A DNA stretch of 20,696 nt from Bacteroides sp. 43_108 (GTDB lineage: Bacteria > Bacteroidota > Bacteroidia > Bacteroidales > Bacteroidaceae): assembly GCA_001915545.1 (NCBI GenBank), contig MNQS01000186.1, positions 1 through 20,696 on the forward strand. Direction: 5' to 3'. The notes below the pieces were generated by a model that saw only the letters and a program-made list of their open reading frames with translations, searched no databases and was not told the DNA's origin. The position numbers were made by a program, and so were the translations under genes. Position 1 is the stretch's first letter. Each line of letters begins with the position of its first letter. Below, piece by piece: positions 8,850 through 17,145 of the stretch.

Positions 8850-9502
8850 GGCAGTGATTATTGAAGATGAACTTCCGGCCGCGTCTTCTCGACAAGCAGC
8901 TCAGGGAACTGCGTCCGGAATGGGAGGTAACGGTTCTTCCGGGAACGATTGAAGATTCGGTGAAATGGTTTGCTGGACATCCTCATCCGGACATTCTGTT
9001 CCTGGACATCCAGCTGACCGACGGTAATTCGTTTATTTTTATCGAACAGGCACGGCCGCAGAGCATGATTGTGTTTACCACGGCCTACGATGAATATGCG
9101 GTACGGGCTTTTACGGTGAACAGCATCGACTATCTTCTGAAGCCTGTGCATAAGGAACGGCTGGAGAGTGCCATTCAGAAGTTTGAACGTTTTTCGGGTA
9201 TGGGGAAGGGCGAACTGAACAAACTGCTGGGCATTGAACAGTTGCTGCATTCTTTTGCCGAAAGGCAGGAAAAACAGTATCGCACCCGTTTCCTGATATC
9301 GGGAGCCAAACGTTTCTATACGATTCAGGTGGGAGATATTGCTTACTTCTATTCGCTGGATAAGGTGACTTTTGCTGTGACGAAGGACGGGAAGGCACAC
9401 GTGGTCGACCTGCCGTTGAGCAAGCTGGAAGAGCAGCTGGACGGGCGTGTCTTTTTCCGAGTGAACCGCCTTGCGTTTGATTCAAAACGTCCTTGCGTTT
9501 GA
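8836..9502 (+). pseudogene. LytTR-family response regulator, frameshifted and 3'-truncated
   Basis: This was the cytoplasmic DNA-binding partner of the upstream kinase. ATG 8836 overlaps the kinase stop and reads MTKIKAVIIEDELPAA, the acidic start of a receiver domain. It then runs out of frame and stops at 8950. The rest continues in another frame from about 8882 (RLLDKQL). Two missing bases, a CG contraction at GGCCGCG, or one extra base would explain it. The receiver otherwise looks sound: phospho-acceptor Asp codon at 9005 (FLDIQ), TTAY and LLKPV motifs. The LytTR domain starts near 9290 but is native only to FRVNR (9457-9468). The last 40 or so residues are replaced by repeat DNA, giving a foreign tail and stop at 9502. 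Even with the frameshift corrected, DNA binding should be lost. Confidence 0.85.
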
Positions 9503-9578
9503 AGTAAAACGTAAGTGCGTTTCAGATAAAATGTACTTGTGTTTGGTTTGAAACGCAAGTGCGTTTTTTTAGTACTTG
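9469..9578 (+). repeat. Array of five 22-bp repeats forming regularly spaced hairpins
   Basis: Five consecutive 22-bp units start at 9469, 9491, 9513, 9535 and 9557. The shared core is roughly nnTTGCGTTTgnnnnAAAACGT, and the last unit is degenerate. Unit junctions form hairpins AAACG-6 nt-CGTTT at 9485-9500, 9507-9522, 9529-9544 and 9551-9566, exactly 22 bp apart. The third is kept by G-T wobble pairs. The array begins inside the response-regulator gene and supplies its stop. I do not recognise the family with certainty. It has no unique spacers, so it is not CRISPR. Confidence 0.8.
9551..9570 (+). terminator. Rho-independent-type terminator at the end of the efflux operon
   Basis: AAACGC-AAGT-GCGTTT is a perfect 6-bp stem with a 4-nt loop, followed by TTTT. 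It is the last hairpin of the 22-bp repeat array and lies just downstream of the truncated regulator, so it probably ends transcription before the next gene. Confidence 0.6.
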
Positions 9579-9650
9579 ATTTAAGGCAAAAATACTACTC
9601 GAATTACCTTATTTAACGGGATGATTTTCTTTCGTTTCGTGACTTTCGTG

Positions 9651-9658
9651 TACTTTTG
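9651..9658 (+). promoter_or_regulatory. -7 promoter element of the second MATE gene
   Basis: TACTTTTG matches TAnnTTTG and lies 38 bp upstream of ATG 9697. A purine-rich GAGAGGAAA ribosome site precedes the ATG. No clear TTTG -33 box is visible. Confidence 0.6.
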
Positions 9659-9696
9659 CACGCTTATTAAGATTTTAAGGATAACGAGAGGAAATT

Positions 9697-11067
9697 ATGG
9701 CACAGTCTAGAGAGATGACATCAGGGCCGAGTCTGCCGCTGATTCTGAATTTTACTTTTCCATTGTTGCTGGGCAACCTGCTCCAGCAGACGTATTCGCT
9801 GGTGGATGCGGCTATTGTCGGAAAGTTCTTGGGTATCAATGCGCTGGCTTCTGTTGGTGCCAGTACGTCGGTCGTCTTTTTGATTTTAGGGTTCTGCAAC
9901 GGGTGTTGCGGAGGTTTCGGCATTCCGGTGGCACAGAAGTTCGGAGCCCGCGATTATGTGACGATGCGGCGCTATGTATCGGTCAGCCTGAAGCTGGCGG
10001 CGGTGATGTCGGTCGCGGTGGCCATTGTCACCAGTCTGCTTTGCGGATTTATCCTGCGTTCCATGCGCACGCCGGAGAATATCTTTGAAGGGGCTTACCT
10101 CTATCTGCTGATTACCTTTATCGGTGTGCCGTGTACGTTCTTCTATAATTTGTTGTCCAGTATCATCCGTGCGCTGGGCGACAGCAAGACTCCGTTCTGG
10201 TTCCTGCTTTTCTCTACCATACTGAATATTGTGCTCGATTTGTTCTGTATCCTTACGCTGGGGTGGGGAGTGGCCGGAGCAGCCATTGCTACGGTATTCT
10301 CGCAGGGCTTATCGGCCTTGCTGTGCTACATTTATATGTACCGCAAGTTTGACATTCTGAAAACCGAGCCTGCCGACCGTCGTTTCCGTGGCGACCTGGC
10401 CCGTCAGTTGCTGTACATCGGGGTACCGATGGGATTGCAGTTTTCTATTACGGCCATCGGCAGCATCATGCTGCAAAGTGCGAACAATGCGCTGGGTACG
10501 GCCTGTGTAGCAGCTTTCACGGCGGCCATGCGTATCAAGATGTTTGTGATGTGTCCGCTGGATAGTTTGGGAATGGCCATGGCAACGTATTCCGGACAGA
10601 ATTACGGGGCCGGAAAGCCGGACCGCATCTGGATGGGTATCAAGTCGGCCACGCTGATGATGACCGTCTATGTCATAGCGATTGGTGCCCTGATGTGGGG
10701 ACTGGCCGAAAAGTTTGCCCTGCTGTTCATCTCGCCGGATGAGACCGAGATTATTGACGATACGGCTTTGTTCCTGCACATCAATACTTCTTTCTTCTTC
10801 TTGCTGGGTATGCTCAGTATTCTGCGCTATACCATTCAGGGAGCGGGCTACACACGGTTGGCTATGTTCTCCGGTGTGTCGGAAATGGTGGCCCGTGTGC
10901 TGGTCAGTCTGATTGCGGTTCCGTTGTGGGGATTCTGGGGCGTGTGCTTCGGTGACCCGACAGCCTGGCTGTTTGCCAACCTGTTCCTGGTTCCGGCATT
11001 TATCTATGTGTACCGCCGTTTGCAACGGATTGTGGTGAAAGAAGGACGGGTGGTGGCTAATTCCTGA
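9697..11067 (+). CDS. MATE-family efflux transporter (second copy)
   Basis: A 456-residue inner-membrane protein with about twelve hydrophobic helices in two halves. It has MATE signatures: NFTFPLLLGNLLQQTYSLVD, then DAAIVGKFLGINALASVGAS in the first half, and YSGQNYGAGKPDR (GQNYGA motif) at the matching place in the second half. Length and frame are normal. It differs clearly from the MATE protein at 866-2209, so it is a separate subfamily rather than a recent duplicate. The GQN-G motif and FCNGCCGGFGIPVAQKFGA region resemble DinF/NorM-type members. It has its own promoter and lies downstream of the efflux operon terminator. Its stop overlaps the stop of the converging dehydrogenase gene by 11 bp. 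The substrate is unknown. Confidence 0.92.
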   Translation: MAQSREMTSGPSLPLILNFTFPLLLGNLLQQTYSLVDAAIVGKFLGINALASVGASTSVVFLILGFCNGCCGGFGIPVAQKFGARDYVTMRRYVSVSLKLAAVMSVAVAIVTSLLCGFILRSMRTPENIFEGAYLYLLITFIGVPCTFFYNLLSSIIRALGDSKTPFWFLLFSTILNIVLDLFCILTLGWGVAGAAIATVFSQGLSALLCYIYMYRKFDILKTEPADRRFRGDLARQLLYIGVPMGLQFSITAIGSIMLQSANNALGTACVAAFTAAMRIKMFVMCPLDSLGMAMATYSGQNYGAGKPDRIWMGIKSATLMMTVYVIAIGALMWGLAEKFALLFISPDETEIIDDTALFLHINTSFFFLLGMLSILRYTIQGAGYTRLAMFSGVSEMVARVLVSLIAVPLWGFWGVCFGDPTAWLFANLFLVPAFIYVYRRLQRIVVKEGRVVANS

Positions 11068-11800
11068 CAGTCATCCGCTTCCAGAGGAAAGGGGGTATCA
11101 GTCGCCAGAAAGCCACCAGTATGCGATAGCGCCAGTCAATCACGACAATGCGTTTCTTTTTCTCCAGGGCACGCACAATGTGTCGGGCCACTTTCTCCGT
11201 ATGCATCAGCATGGGATAGTGTTTGCCGTCGTTCAGGAGTCCGGTGGCCACGAATCCCGGACGGATGTCTGTGAAACGGATGGAAAGTTTCTGGATGTGA
11301 GCCAGTTGTTCCAGCGCATCGATGTATGTGTTCTGGAAACGTTTGGTGGCAGAATAGGCCGGAGCAGCTCCCAGTCCTTTGGTTCCCGCGATGGAGCTGA
11401 TGACCGCCAGGTGTCCTCTTTTCTGTTGGGCGAAGTAGCGGAAAGCGGCTGTCACCATGCGTACAAATCCGGTGCCGTTGGTCTCCAGTGTGCGGAGCTC
11501 GATTTCCGGTGCCAGCTGGTAGTTCTGGTGGCCGATGCCCGAGCAGTGCAGGTAGAGGTCCATGCCTCCCATTTCTTCAATCAGTTCCTGCAGGCGGTCG
11601 GTCGCATCTTCCTGACAGATGTCAATGGCCCGGATGTGGATACGCTCCGGAGCCAGTTGCTGCAGTTCTTTCAGGTTCTCTTCACGCCTGCCTGCCAGTC
11701 CGAGTATCCATCCCTTCTGGAGCAGTTGCAAGGCCGTTTCTTTTCCGATACCGGAAGTAGCCCCTACGATGAGGGCACGCTGTATAGGTTTCTTATTCAT
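11057..11800 (-). CDS. Short-chain dehydrogenase/reductase (SDR family)
   Basis: A 247-residue NAD(P)-dependent oxidoreductase of the classical SDR fold. It has the nucleotide-binding glycine motif GATSGIG (about 13-19), a conserved Asn (N108), catalytic Ser (about 135-136, VISSIAG) and the YxxxK pair Tyr149/Lys153 (YSATK). The usual NNAG turn is replaced by HCSGIG. GRR at 37-39 after the second strand suggests NADPH preference. The C-terminus is basic and hydrophobic (ILVAFWRLIPPFLWKRM), which could give membrane association. The ATG shares one base with the helicase stop (TGATG), so it is co-translated with that gene. The substrate cannot be inferred; a functional link to the helicase is not obvious. 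Confidence 0.9.
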   Translation of the reverse strand: MNKKPIQRALIVGATSGIGKETALQLLQKGWILGLAGRREENLKELQQLAPERIHIRAIDICQEDATDRLQELIEEMGGMDLYLHCSGIGHQNYQLAPEIELRTLETNGTGFVRMVTAAFRYFAQQKRGHLAVISSIAGTKGLGAAPAYSATKRFQNTYIDALEQLAHIQKLSIRFTDIRPGFVATGLLNDGKHYPMLMHTEKVARHIVRALEKKKRIVVIDWRYRILVAFWRLIPPFLWKRMTVRN

Positions 11801-14800
11801 CAGTTGGTACGTATTTCATAAAGGAATTCCTGCGAAAGAGGAACTCCTTCGGTGGGTTCACAATGGATTTTTCCGAAAAGAGGCATCTGCGGCTGGAGCG
11901 GTTTCAGCTCTGCTGACAGGTGGTTGCAGAATGCCGTGTAGGAATGGTTGTGCATGCAAGGCCCCGCATCGTCACGGTACACCAGTACGTAATGATTCAG
12001 GGGGCGGGCATGCACCAATTGGTTGATTTGCAGAGCCAGGTCGCGTGCTTCTCGCGGAGCGATGCGGTCGAACAGGCTGGAGAGATTGAAAATCACCAGT
12101 TCGGTCAGTACGGCATGGGCTTGCCAGAAGGCAGTAGGCACGGCACTCAGGCGGGGATACCAGCTTGCCTGAATGTGCTTGTAGGCTGGTGAACGGAAAA
12201 AGGCTTCGGCTGTTTCTCCCATTTCCTGCATGGGATAGATGCCCATGTAGGTCAGGTCCAGATGGGGAAGAGAACGGCATACATCGGTAAAAGCCAGTCC
12301 CGAGGCTCCGGCCTCACACGAGAGATCGCAGAATACCACGCGTCCTGATACCTTACGGATGAGGTCGTGAAGCCAGTTGCCGCTTCCGGTAAAGAGAGCC
12401 TGGGCAGCAGCATATTGTTTCCGCATGTACAAATAGTTGTATACCTGGCAGAAGTCAGATGGGGACATCTCTTCGGGCAGGGTGCGGAAGTCACTCCGGC
12501 CGTAGGCAGTGGCTTCGCGGTAGTAAGTTTCGTTTTCTTCCAGCTGTGCCGGTGGGGTTATCAATTCCGAGAATACCTGCTTGAAATGCGCTGGCAGGGA
12601 ATAGGTACCGTCTGTCACTTCCCAGTTCTTCCGGTACGAAGGCAGGGTGAAATCCCCCCGGCAGAACGAGAGGGCATCCGTCTCCAGGTATCCGTTGTGC
12701 AGGCGGATATACTCCATCAGCTTGTAGAAGGTGATGTTGGCCCCGAGGATGTGCGGATTGCCTGTCAGCAGCAGTTGCTTGCGGGCGCGGGTCAGTGCCA
12801 CATTCAGCTTGCGGTCAATCAGGAAATTGCCTTCCTGAAACGTATTGGCCGTAAGGAAGTTGAGCTGGCTGAAATTCTGTATGGTGAACGAATAGATGAT
12901 AATGTCGCGCTGGCTACCCTGGTAGCGTTCCACCGTGTCGATGGAGATGTCCTGCAAGGCAGGCAGCTGTAGGCGCGCAATCTCTTTTCGTATCATGGCA
13001 ATCTGGTTGCGGTAGGGCACGATGACACCTACCGTCCGGTTCGGGTCGAAACGGGATTCCGTCAGGCGGTAAATATGCCCTAACAGAGTGGCTACAATCC
13101 GGGCTTCGTTCGGGTTGGTCTTGTCCGAGCAGGTCAGGTGGTCTGGAGCTTCTGCGGGAATGAACACCATTCTGCGTTCCAGCAGCAACTGGTCGATGGT
13201 GTCTTGCGGAGTCAGGCCGGCTTCGTAAGGCGTTTCTTCCAGCTGATGAGGAAGAGGCACGCTCTCCAGTTGCTCCCGATAGTAGAACGTTTGGTTCGGA
13301 AATTCGGCAATGGCCGGATGCATGCGTCCTTGCTTGTGAAGAATGCTCCGGCAGGTGTCCGGACTCGATTTGTAAAGGCGTTCAAACAGCGAGTTGCGGC
13401 AATCTTCCAGCCCGATGTTCCGCAGCAGGAGGTCGGTCACAGCAGCTTCTTCCGCACTTTGCTGAGCAATGGCCGGCAACTGTTTGTAGTCGCCCACCAA
13501 TACGAACTTGTCGATGGCGTTATGCTGCTGATGACGGGCAGACAAGATGCCTATCAGGTCAGGCTCCAGAATCTGTGAGGCCTCGTCGATGATGGCCAGC
13601 TGGAAATGCTTCAGCGTGAACAGGTTGAGGCGGTTATTGATGGCGGTCGTGGTACCCACAAAGATGCGTGTGCGTGCCATTTTCTGCTGGATGTCGCTCA
13701 GCTTGGGACAGTCATCCAGGCTGTATTTCAGCAGGTAAGGCACGAAGCGTTTGTCGCACGACAGTTCGTTGCCGATACGGATGAACGGGGTACGGTCGGC
13801 AATGCCGGAATCCGTGAGCATGGTACAGATTTCATCCACTGCCCGGTTGGTGTACGACAACAGCAGGATGGAGGTATCCGGTTCGCTCAGGGCTTCTTCC
13901 ACCATGAAGCGCAGGGCACACGAGGTCTTTCCGGTGCCCGGAGGCCCCACTAACAGAAAGTAGTCCTTGGCCTGTTTTTCTTTCAGGATGAGTTCGTTGA
14001 AACGCCCGTAATCGCCGTTCAGTTTGACGCCCTCCAGTTGTGCAGGCGGGCGTACACCGATCAGCAGTTCTTTCCGGTCGGCCTGTGCGGACAGAAAAGC
14101 ATACAGCCCGCGGAAGCCGTTGTTGGCAGAAGTGTCCGAAAAATCGTGTTCCACGGCAAATACCTCTTCTTTGCCGCCGATGATGTCTTTATTTTGCTGT
14201 CCGTTGCGCAGCACTAAGGTCATGCGGTCCGGCTGCAATTCCAGAATGTTTCCCTTCATGAGAATCTGCTTTCTCATGTCCGGTTCTTCTTTATACGCAT
14301 AGAGAATCACCATGTCGCCCGTACGGAAGTTGGGCAGGAAGTCCTCGTCCTGTGCCGGAATGTGCAGTTCGATAAGGTCGTATCCTTTGCCGGGGCCGCT
14401 GCTTTGTTTCTCCTGGATGGTCAGTCCGGTCAGGATATTGCCCGCCTCCAGTTTTTCGTGCAGCGGGATATGCCAGTTGCCGGCAAATCCGTGAGACGCA
14501 TCGTTGCTTCCTCCGGTCTTGCTGAGAATCTGTTCCTTTGATACGAACGTGAAAAAACGGTTGAAGTAAGCCCGCTCCAGCGGTGTACAGCGCTTTAGCG
14601 TATTGATGGCCGTCTGCAGTTGCGGTTCCTGATAATCGTTCCACAGCTTTCCGCCAATCTGCAATTCGTTCAGCAAATCGGTGCTCAGTGAGTCTACAAT
14701 TTCTCCGATGGCTCCGTCGCCCAGCCGCATCTCGTTGTGTACGATATAATTGCGGAGCTTGATGCTCTCCCGGAACAAATTTTCGGCAAAGTGTTCTATC

Positions 14801-16047
14801 AGCAATCCGTCGGCATATTTGGAATAGAGCAGGAAGGTCTGCATATTGGCGGTTTCCTGTCCGAAATTGTACATCAGTACACCTTGGTAGAGCATCATCT
14901 GAATGAAATGGTCTTCCTTATGGCGGCGATGGTATTCGTCGCGCTTTCCGGCCTTCTGTTCGATGAGTACCTGGAAGTCTTTCTGCATCATGTCCACACG
15001 TCCCTGCAATCCCAGTTTCTCACAAATGAAAGAGGCTTCGAGCAGGGTATTCTTCTTGTTGAAGTTCCGTATGTTATGAGGCAGCACGTCGTGAACAAAC
15101 GAGCGGATGTTCATCATCTGCGCCTGTGCCTGTGCGTGAAAGTCGGCCGGAAGAGAGCAGGTACAGAAGTCGAGGGCCGAAGCGGCAAAGAATTTCTTGA
15201 TGGTGCGGGGGTAACTCACCGGCTCCTGCGGCTGCTCGTTGATATAGTCGTCGAGAAACTGGCTGGCCAGGTTACCCATCAGGATGGGGGCCGTATTGGC
15301 TCTCGGCTTGATTTTGTTCATGAAATAGTTGAGCGGGTGGTGACCGTACTCCCGAAAACAGGCGGCCAGCGAACTGATGTCAATCAGGTAATCGGGGTGA
15401 ATCACAATAAGGCTGGGAATGTAGTGATTCTCCTCGTCCACACGTACATCGAGCAAGTTCAGCGGCAAATTTTCTGAAAGCAGGTCTTTCAGGTAGAGCA
15501 GGTCGCCGTCATATCCTCCTTTAGCATAGTTGATGATGATGAACGGGTCGGTTTCGCTGTCGGTCGCCGCAAAAATCTGTGTGTCATTCCAGCTGGTCAC
15601 CGAAGCCCGTACGTACGGGATGTGCGACAGGCGTGTACCCTGATACGGACGGTTGGAGTGGGGGATTTCCGGAAGGATGGAAGCCGGAATGTCTTCTTCA
15701 AAACCCAGTGAGACAAAGCGCACCAGTGCCCGCAGGTCGTAAAGGTATTCCTGCATGTCGGCCTGAAAACGGTCGCCCATGGCTGCGTTACAGTTACGAC
15801 GCATGGTCTGGATGGCATAGCGGTCGGAGGGAGTCATTTTCTTCTCCTTGCAGATGTAATCCAGACGGGAAAACAGGTTGGCGAACGAAAGCGTGACACC
15901 AGTGGTCAGTTCATAACAAGCCTGCTCCAGCACTTTGTGGAGCAGGATATATTTAGCTTGTAAATTGTCGGGGGCAGCCGTCGGCTGATGATGAATCCGT
16001 TCGATGCGGTTGAACAAATCGAAGGATTGAAGTTCGATACGAGACAT
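11800..16047 (-). CDS. Dna2-like nuclease-helicase with C-terminal methyltransferase-like region
   Basis: A large cytoplasmic protein (1,415 residues from ATG 16047; a TTG two codons upstream is a less likely start). Numbering below counts from that TTG. Residues 1-270 are not recognised. A PD-(D/E)XK nuclease of RecB/Cas4/Dna2 type follows: GRVD 351-354, IEQK 364-367, QMMLY 385-389. An SF1 Upf1/DNA2-NAM7 helicase spans about 690-1110: Walker A GPPGTGKT 703-710, DEAS 823-826, GDYKQLPAI 854-862, QGRMHP 908-913, VERYQGSQRD 1041-1050, VALTRARKQ 1085-1093. Residues about 1236-1370 alternate strands and helices like a class I methyltransferase, with a degenerate glycine loop (FCDLSCEAGASG) and LVIFNLSSLFD. 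The protein could process DNA ends in repair or defence. The nuclease lacks a clear four-Cys Fe-S set. It lies between a lipoprotein gene and an SDR gene in one operon. Confidence 0.88.
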   Translation of the reverse strand: MSRIELQSFDLFNRIERIHHQPTAAPDNLQAKYILLHKVLEQACYELTTGVTLSFANLFSRLDYICKEKKMTPSDRYAIQTMRRNCNAAMGDRFQADMQEYLYDLRALVRFVSLGFEEDIPASILPEIPHSNRPYQGTRLSHIPYVRASVTSWNDTQIFAATDSETDPFIIINYAKGGYDGDLLYLKDLLSENLPLNLLDVRVDEENHYIPSLIVIHPDYLIDISSLAACFREYGHHPLNYFMNKIKPRANTAPILMGNLASQFLDDYINEQPQEPVSYPRTIKKFFAASALDFCTCSLPADFHAQAQAQMMNIRSFVHDVLPHNIRNFNKKNTLLEASFICEKLGLQGRVDMMQKDFQVLIEQKAGKRDEYHRRHKEDHFIQMMLYQGVLMYNFGQETANMQTFLLYSKYADGLLIEHFAENLFRESIKLRNYIVHNEMRLGDGAIGEIVDSLSTDLLNELQIGGKLWNDYQEPQLQTAINTLKRCTPLERAYFNRFFTFVSKEQILSKTGGSNDASHGFAGNWHIPLHEKLEAGNILTGLTIQEKQSSGPGKGYDLIELHIPAQDEDFLPNFRTGDMVILYAYKEEPDMRKQILMKGNILELQPDRMTLVLRNGQQNKDIIGGKEEVFAVEHDFSDTSANNGFRGLYAFLSAQADRKELLIGVRPPAQLEGVKLNGDYGRFNELILKEKQAKDYFLLVGPPGTGKTSCALRFMVEEALSEPDTSILLLSYTNRAVDEICTMLTDSGIADRTPFIRIGNELSCDKRFVPYLLKYSLDDCPKLSDIQQKMARTRIFVGTTTAINNRLNLFTLKHFQLAIIDEASQILEPDLIGILSARHQQHNAIDKFVLVGDYKQLPAIAQQSAEEAAVTDLLLRNIGLEDCRNSLFERLYKSSPDTCRSILHKQGRMHPAIAEFPNQTFYYREQLESVPLPHQLEETPYEAGLTPQDTIDQLLLERRMVFIPAEAPDHLTCSDKTNPNEARIVATLLGHIYRLTESRFDPNRTVGVIVPYRNQIAMIRKEIARLQLPALQDISIDTVERYQGSQRDIIIYSFTIQNFSQLNFLTANTFQEGNFLIDRKLNVALTRARKQLLLTGNPHILGANITFYKLMEYIRLHNGYLETDALSFCRGDFTLPSYRKNWEVTDGTYSLPAHFKQVFSELITPPAQLEENETYYREATAYGRSDFRTLPEEMSPSDFCQVYNYLYMRKQYAAAQALFTGSGNWLHDLIRKVSGRVVFCDLSCEAGASGLAFTDVCRSLPHLDLTYMGIYPMQEMGETAEAFFRSPAYKHIQASWYPRLSAVPTAFWQAHAVLTELVIFNLSSLFDRIAPREARDLALQINQLVHARPLNHYVLVYRDDAGPCMHNHSYTAFCNHLSAELKPLQPQMPLFGKIHCEPTEGVPLSQEFLYEIRTN

Positions 16048-16071
16048 GTGCAAAAAAGTATCGGCAGAATG

Positions 16072-16902
16072 TTAGGGCTGCTTGGTCAGGTGATAAATCC
16101 GATACGCCTTGGTGAGTCCGCTGAACTCTCCCTTATATTGTGCGGTTACCTCTTCTTTGATAAAGCAGTTGGTCGTGGCAGCTCCTTCTTCGTTTGTAGA
16201 AGAAGTGTTGTCAGTAGTCTGGGTAGAAGAGGTTTCGTTTTCGAACAGCATGAAAGTGTATGTTCTCTTGGTGCTTCCTGCCATTTCTGCCTGAATCTGC
16301 TGGTAAGGTTCACCGGTATCTTCCGTGTACTTTAATGTACGTTCAAAAAGTCCGATTTGATAGCTTCCGGTATAGTTAGGGAAAATTTTCAAATCGCCGT
16401 ATGACAAAGATGCGTCAGAGTAGGTGAATAGCAAGCGTCCGCCTGATTGAACCGGAGCGTCTTCGGCAATTCGTGCAAGCAGTTCCGCTTCTTCTCCTTT
16501 GGTTAGATTATCACCTTCCACTTCTGCGCTGATGCTTTCTATCCGGTAGTTGCTTTGCGGGTTATTGACAACAATCGTCAGTGTGTAACTGTTGCCTGAG
16601 CGGTCGGCAATAAGGGTAGAGGTTTCTCCGATGCTGACCGGAATGAATGTCAGGGTGTCGCCGTCGTAGCGATAGTCTACGATTTCCTTATTTTCATTTT
16701 TGATGGTATAATTTCCTTCTCCTCCACGGATTAAAAATTTTTCGCCTTTACTGAATGGGCTGATTTCCAATTGGCCGTCAGTTATTTGTTGATGGTCGGT
16801 AGCACTTACCAGGTAAATGGGGCCGTGGTCATCCTTGCATGCCATAAAAGATAGGATGAGTACAATCAGAAGTATTCCATGAAAAAAATGTGTTCGTTTC
16901 AT
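16072..16902 (-). CDS. Putative lipoprotein of unknown function
   Basis: A 276-residue protein with a clear lipoprotein signal (hydrophobic 8-20, lipobox LSFMAC, Cys22), so it is anchored to a membrane. The body looks beta-rich. Residues about 30-112 contain strand-like stretches ending in NSYTLTIVV, reminiscent of an Ig-like/PKD-like surface domain. A Ser/Thr-rich low-complexity segment follows (about 225-245, SSTQTTDNTSSTNEEGAATT). The C-terminal YKGEFSGLTKAYRIYHL may be a final strand. I do not recognise the family. It lies 24 bp upstream of the helicase ATG on the same strand, so co-transcription is likely, though a surface lipoprotein is an odd partner for a nuclease-helicase. Confidence 0.75.
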   Translation of the reverse strand: MKRTHFFHGILLIVLILSFMACKDDHGPIYLVSATDHQQITDGQLEISPFSKGEKFLIRGGEGNYTIKNENKEIVDYRYDGDTLTFIPVSIGETSTLIADRSGNSYTLTIVVNNPQSNYRIESISAEVEGDNLTKGEEAELLARIAEDAPVQSGGRLLFTYSDASLSYGDLKIFPNYTGSYQIGLFERTLKYTEDTGEPYQQIQAEMAGSTKRTYTFMLFENETSSTQTTDNTSSTNEEGAATTNCFIKEEVTAQYKGEFSGLTKAYRIYHLTKQP

Positions 16903-16906
16903 AAGC

Positions 16907-16937
16907 CGTATATTTGAATTGTTGCTTCAAATATACG
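16907..16937. promoter_or_regulatory. Perfect 12-bp inverted repeat with promoter-like boxes on both strands
   Basis: CGTATATTTGAA (16907-16918) and TTCAAATATACG (16926-16937) are exact reverse complements separated by 7 bp. Each arm contains TATATTTG, a -7 consensus match, one on each strand. The minus-strand copy (16928-16935) is placed to drive the lipoprotein-helicase-SDR operon, with its ATG at 16902. The plus-strand copy (16909-16916) points toward the defence operon. The element could also be an operator. Confidence 0.6.
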
Positions 16938-17103
16938 ACTTTTTTTGAATTTGTGAGGAGTATTGGATAAAAACAAAGGTCAGTCCGTCTGGCTCTTTTT
17001 TCATTTAAGAGGAACGTAATCTTATTTTATTGTTATAAAAATACTTGAATTCATTCTTTATATCTGAAATCCGTAGTTTTATTACGAAAATACATGTTAT
17101 AAT

Positions 17104-17133
17104 TTTGTTTATGCGATTTTATTCCTATCTTTG
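17104..17133 (+). promoter_or_regulatory. Promoter of the defence operon
   Basis: A TTTG -33 box (17104-17107) and a TATCTTTG -7 box (17126-17133) are separated by 18 bp. This is close to the Bacteroidales consensus arrangement and is the best complete promoter in the window. Transcription would start near 17140, leaving a leader of about 20 nt before ATG 17162. The rest of the 259-bp gap 16903-17161 is AT-rich with no gene visible. Confidence 0.65.
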
Positions 17134-17145
17134 TACAGTGTGATA

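Noticed and set aside
9469..9578. CRISPR array
   Set aside because: The 22-bp units are contiguous, with no unique spacers, and no cas genes are present.
11180..11821. 213-codon plus-strand frame
   Set aside because: Antisense to the SDR gene, which has the GATSGIG and YSATK motifs.
15130..15180. Fe-S cluster in the Dna2-like nuclease from the FCTCS cysteines
   Set aside because: Only a CxC pair is seen before the nuclease motifs, and I could not find the downstream three-cysteine group of Cas4/AddB-type proteins.
14737..15477. 246-codon plus-strand frame
   Set aside because: Antisense inside the nuclease-helicase gene, whose nuclease motifs are clearly in the minus-strand frame.
16048..16053. 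TTG start of the nuclease-helicase at 16053
   Set aside because: It adds only two residues (M-H) before an ATG at 16047, which is the more usual start; neither has a strong ribosome site.
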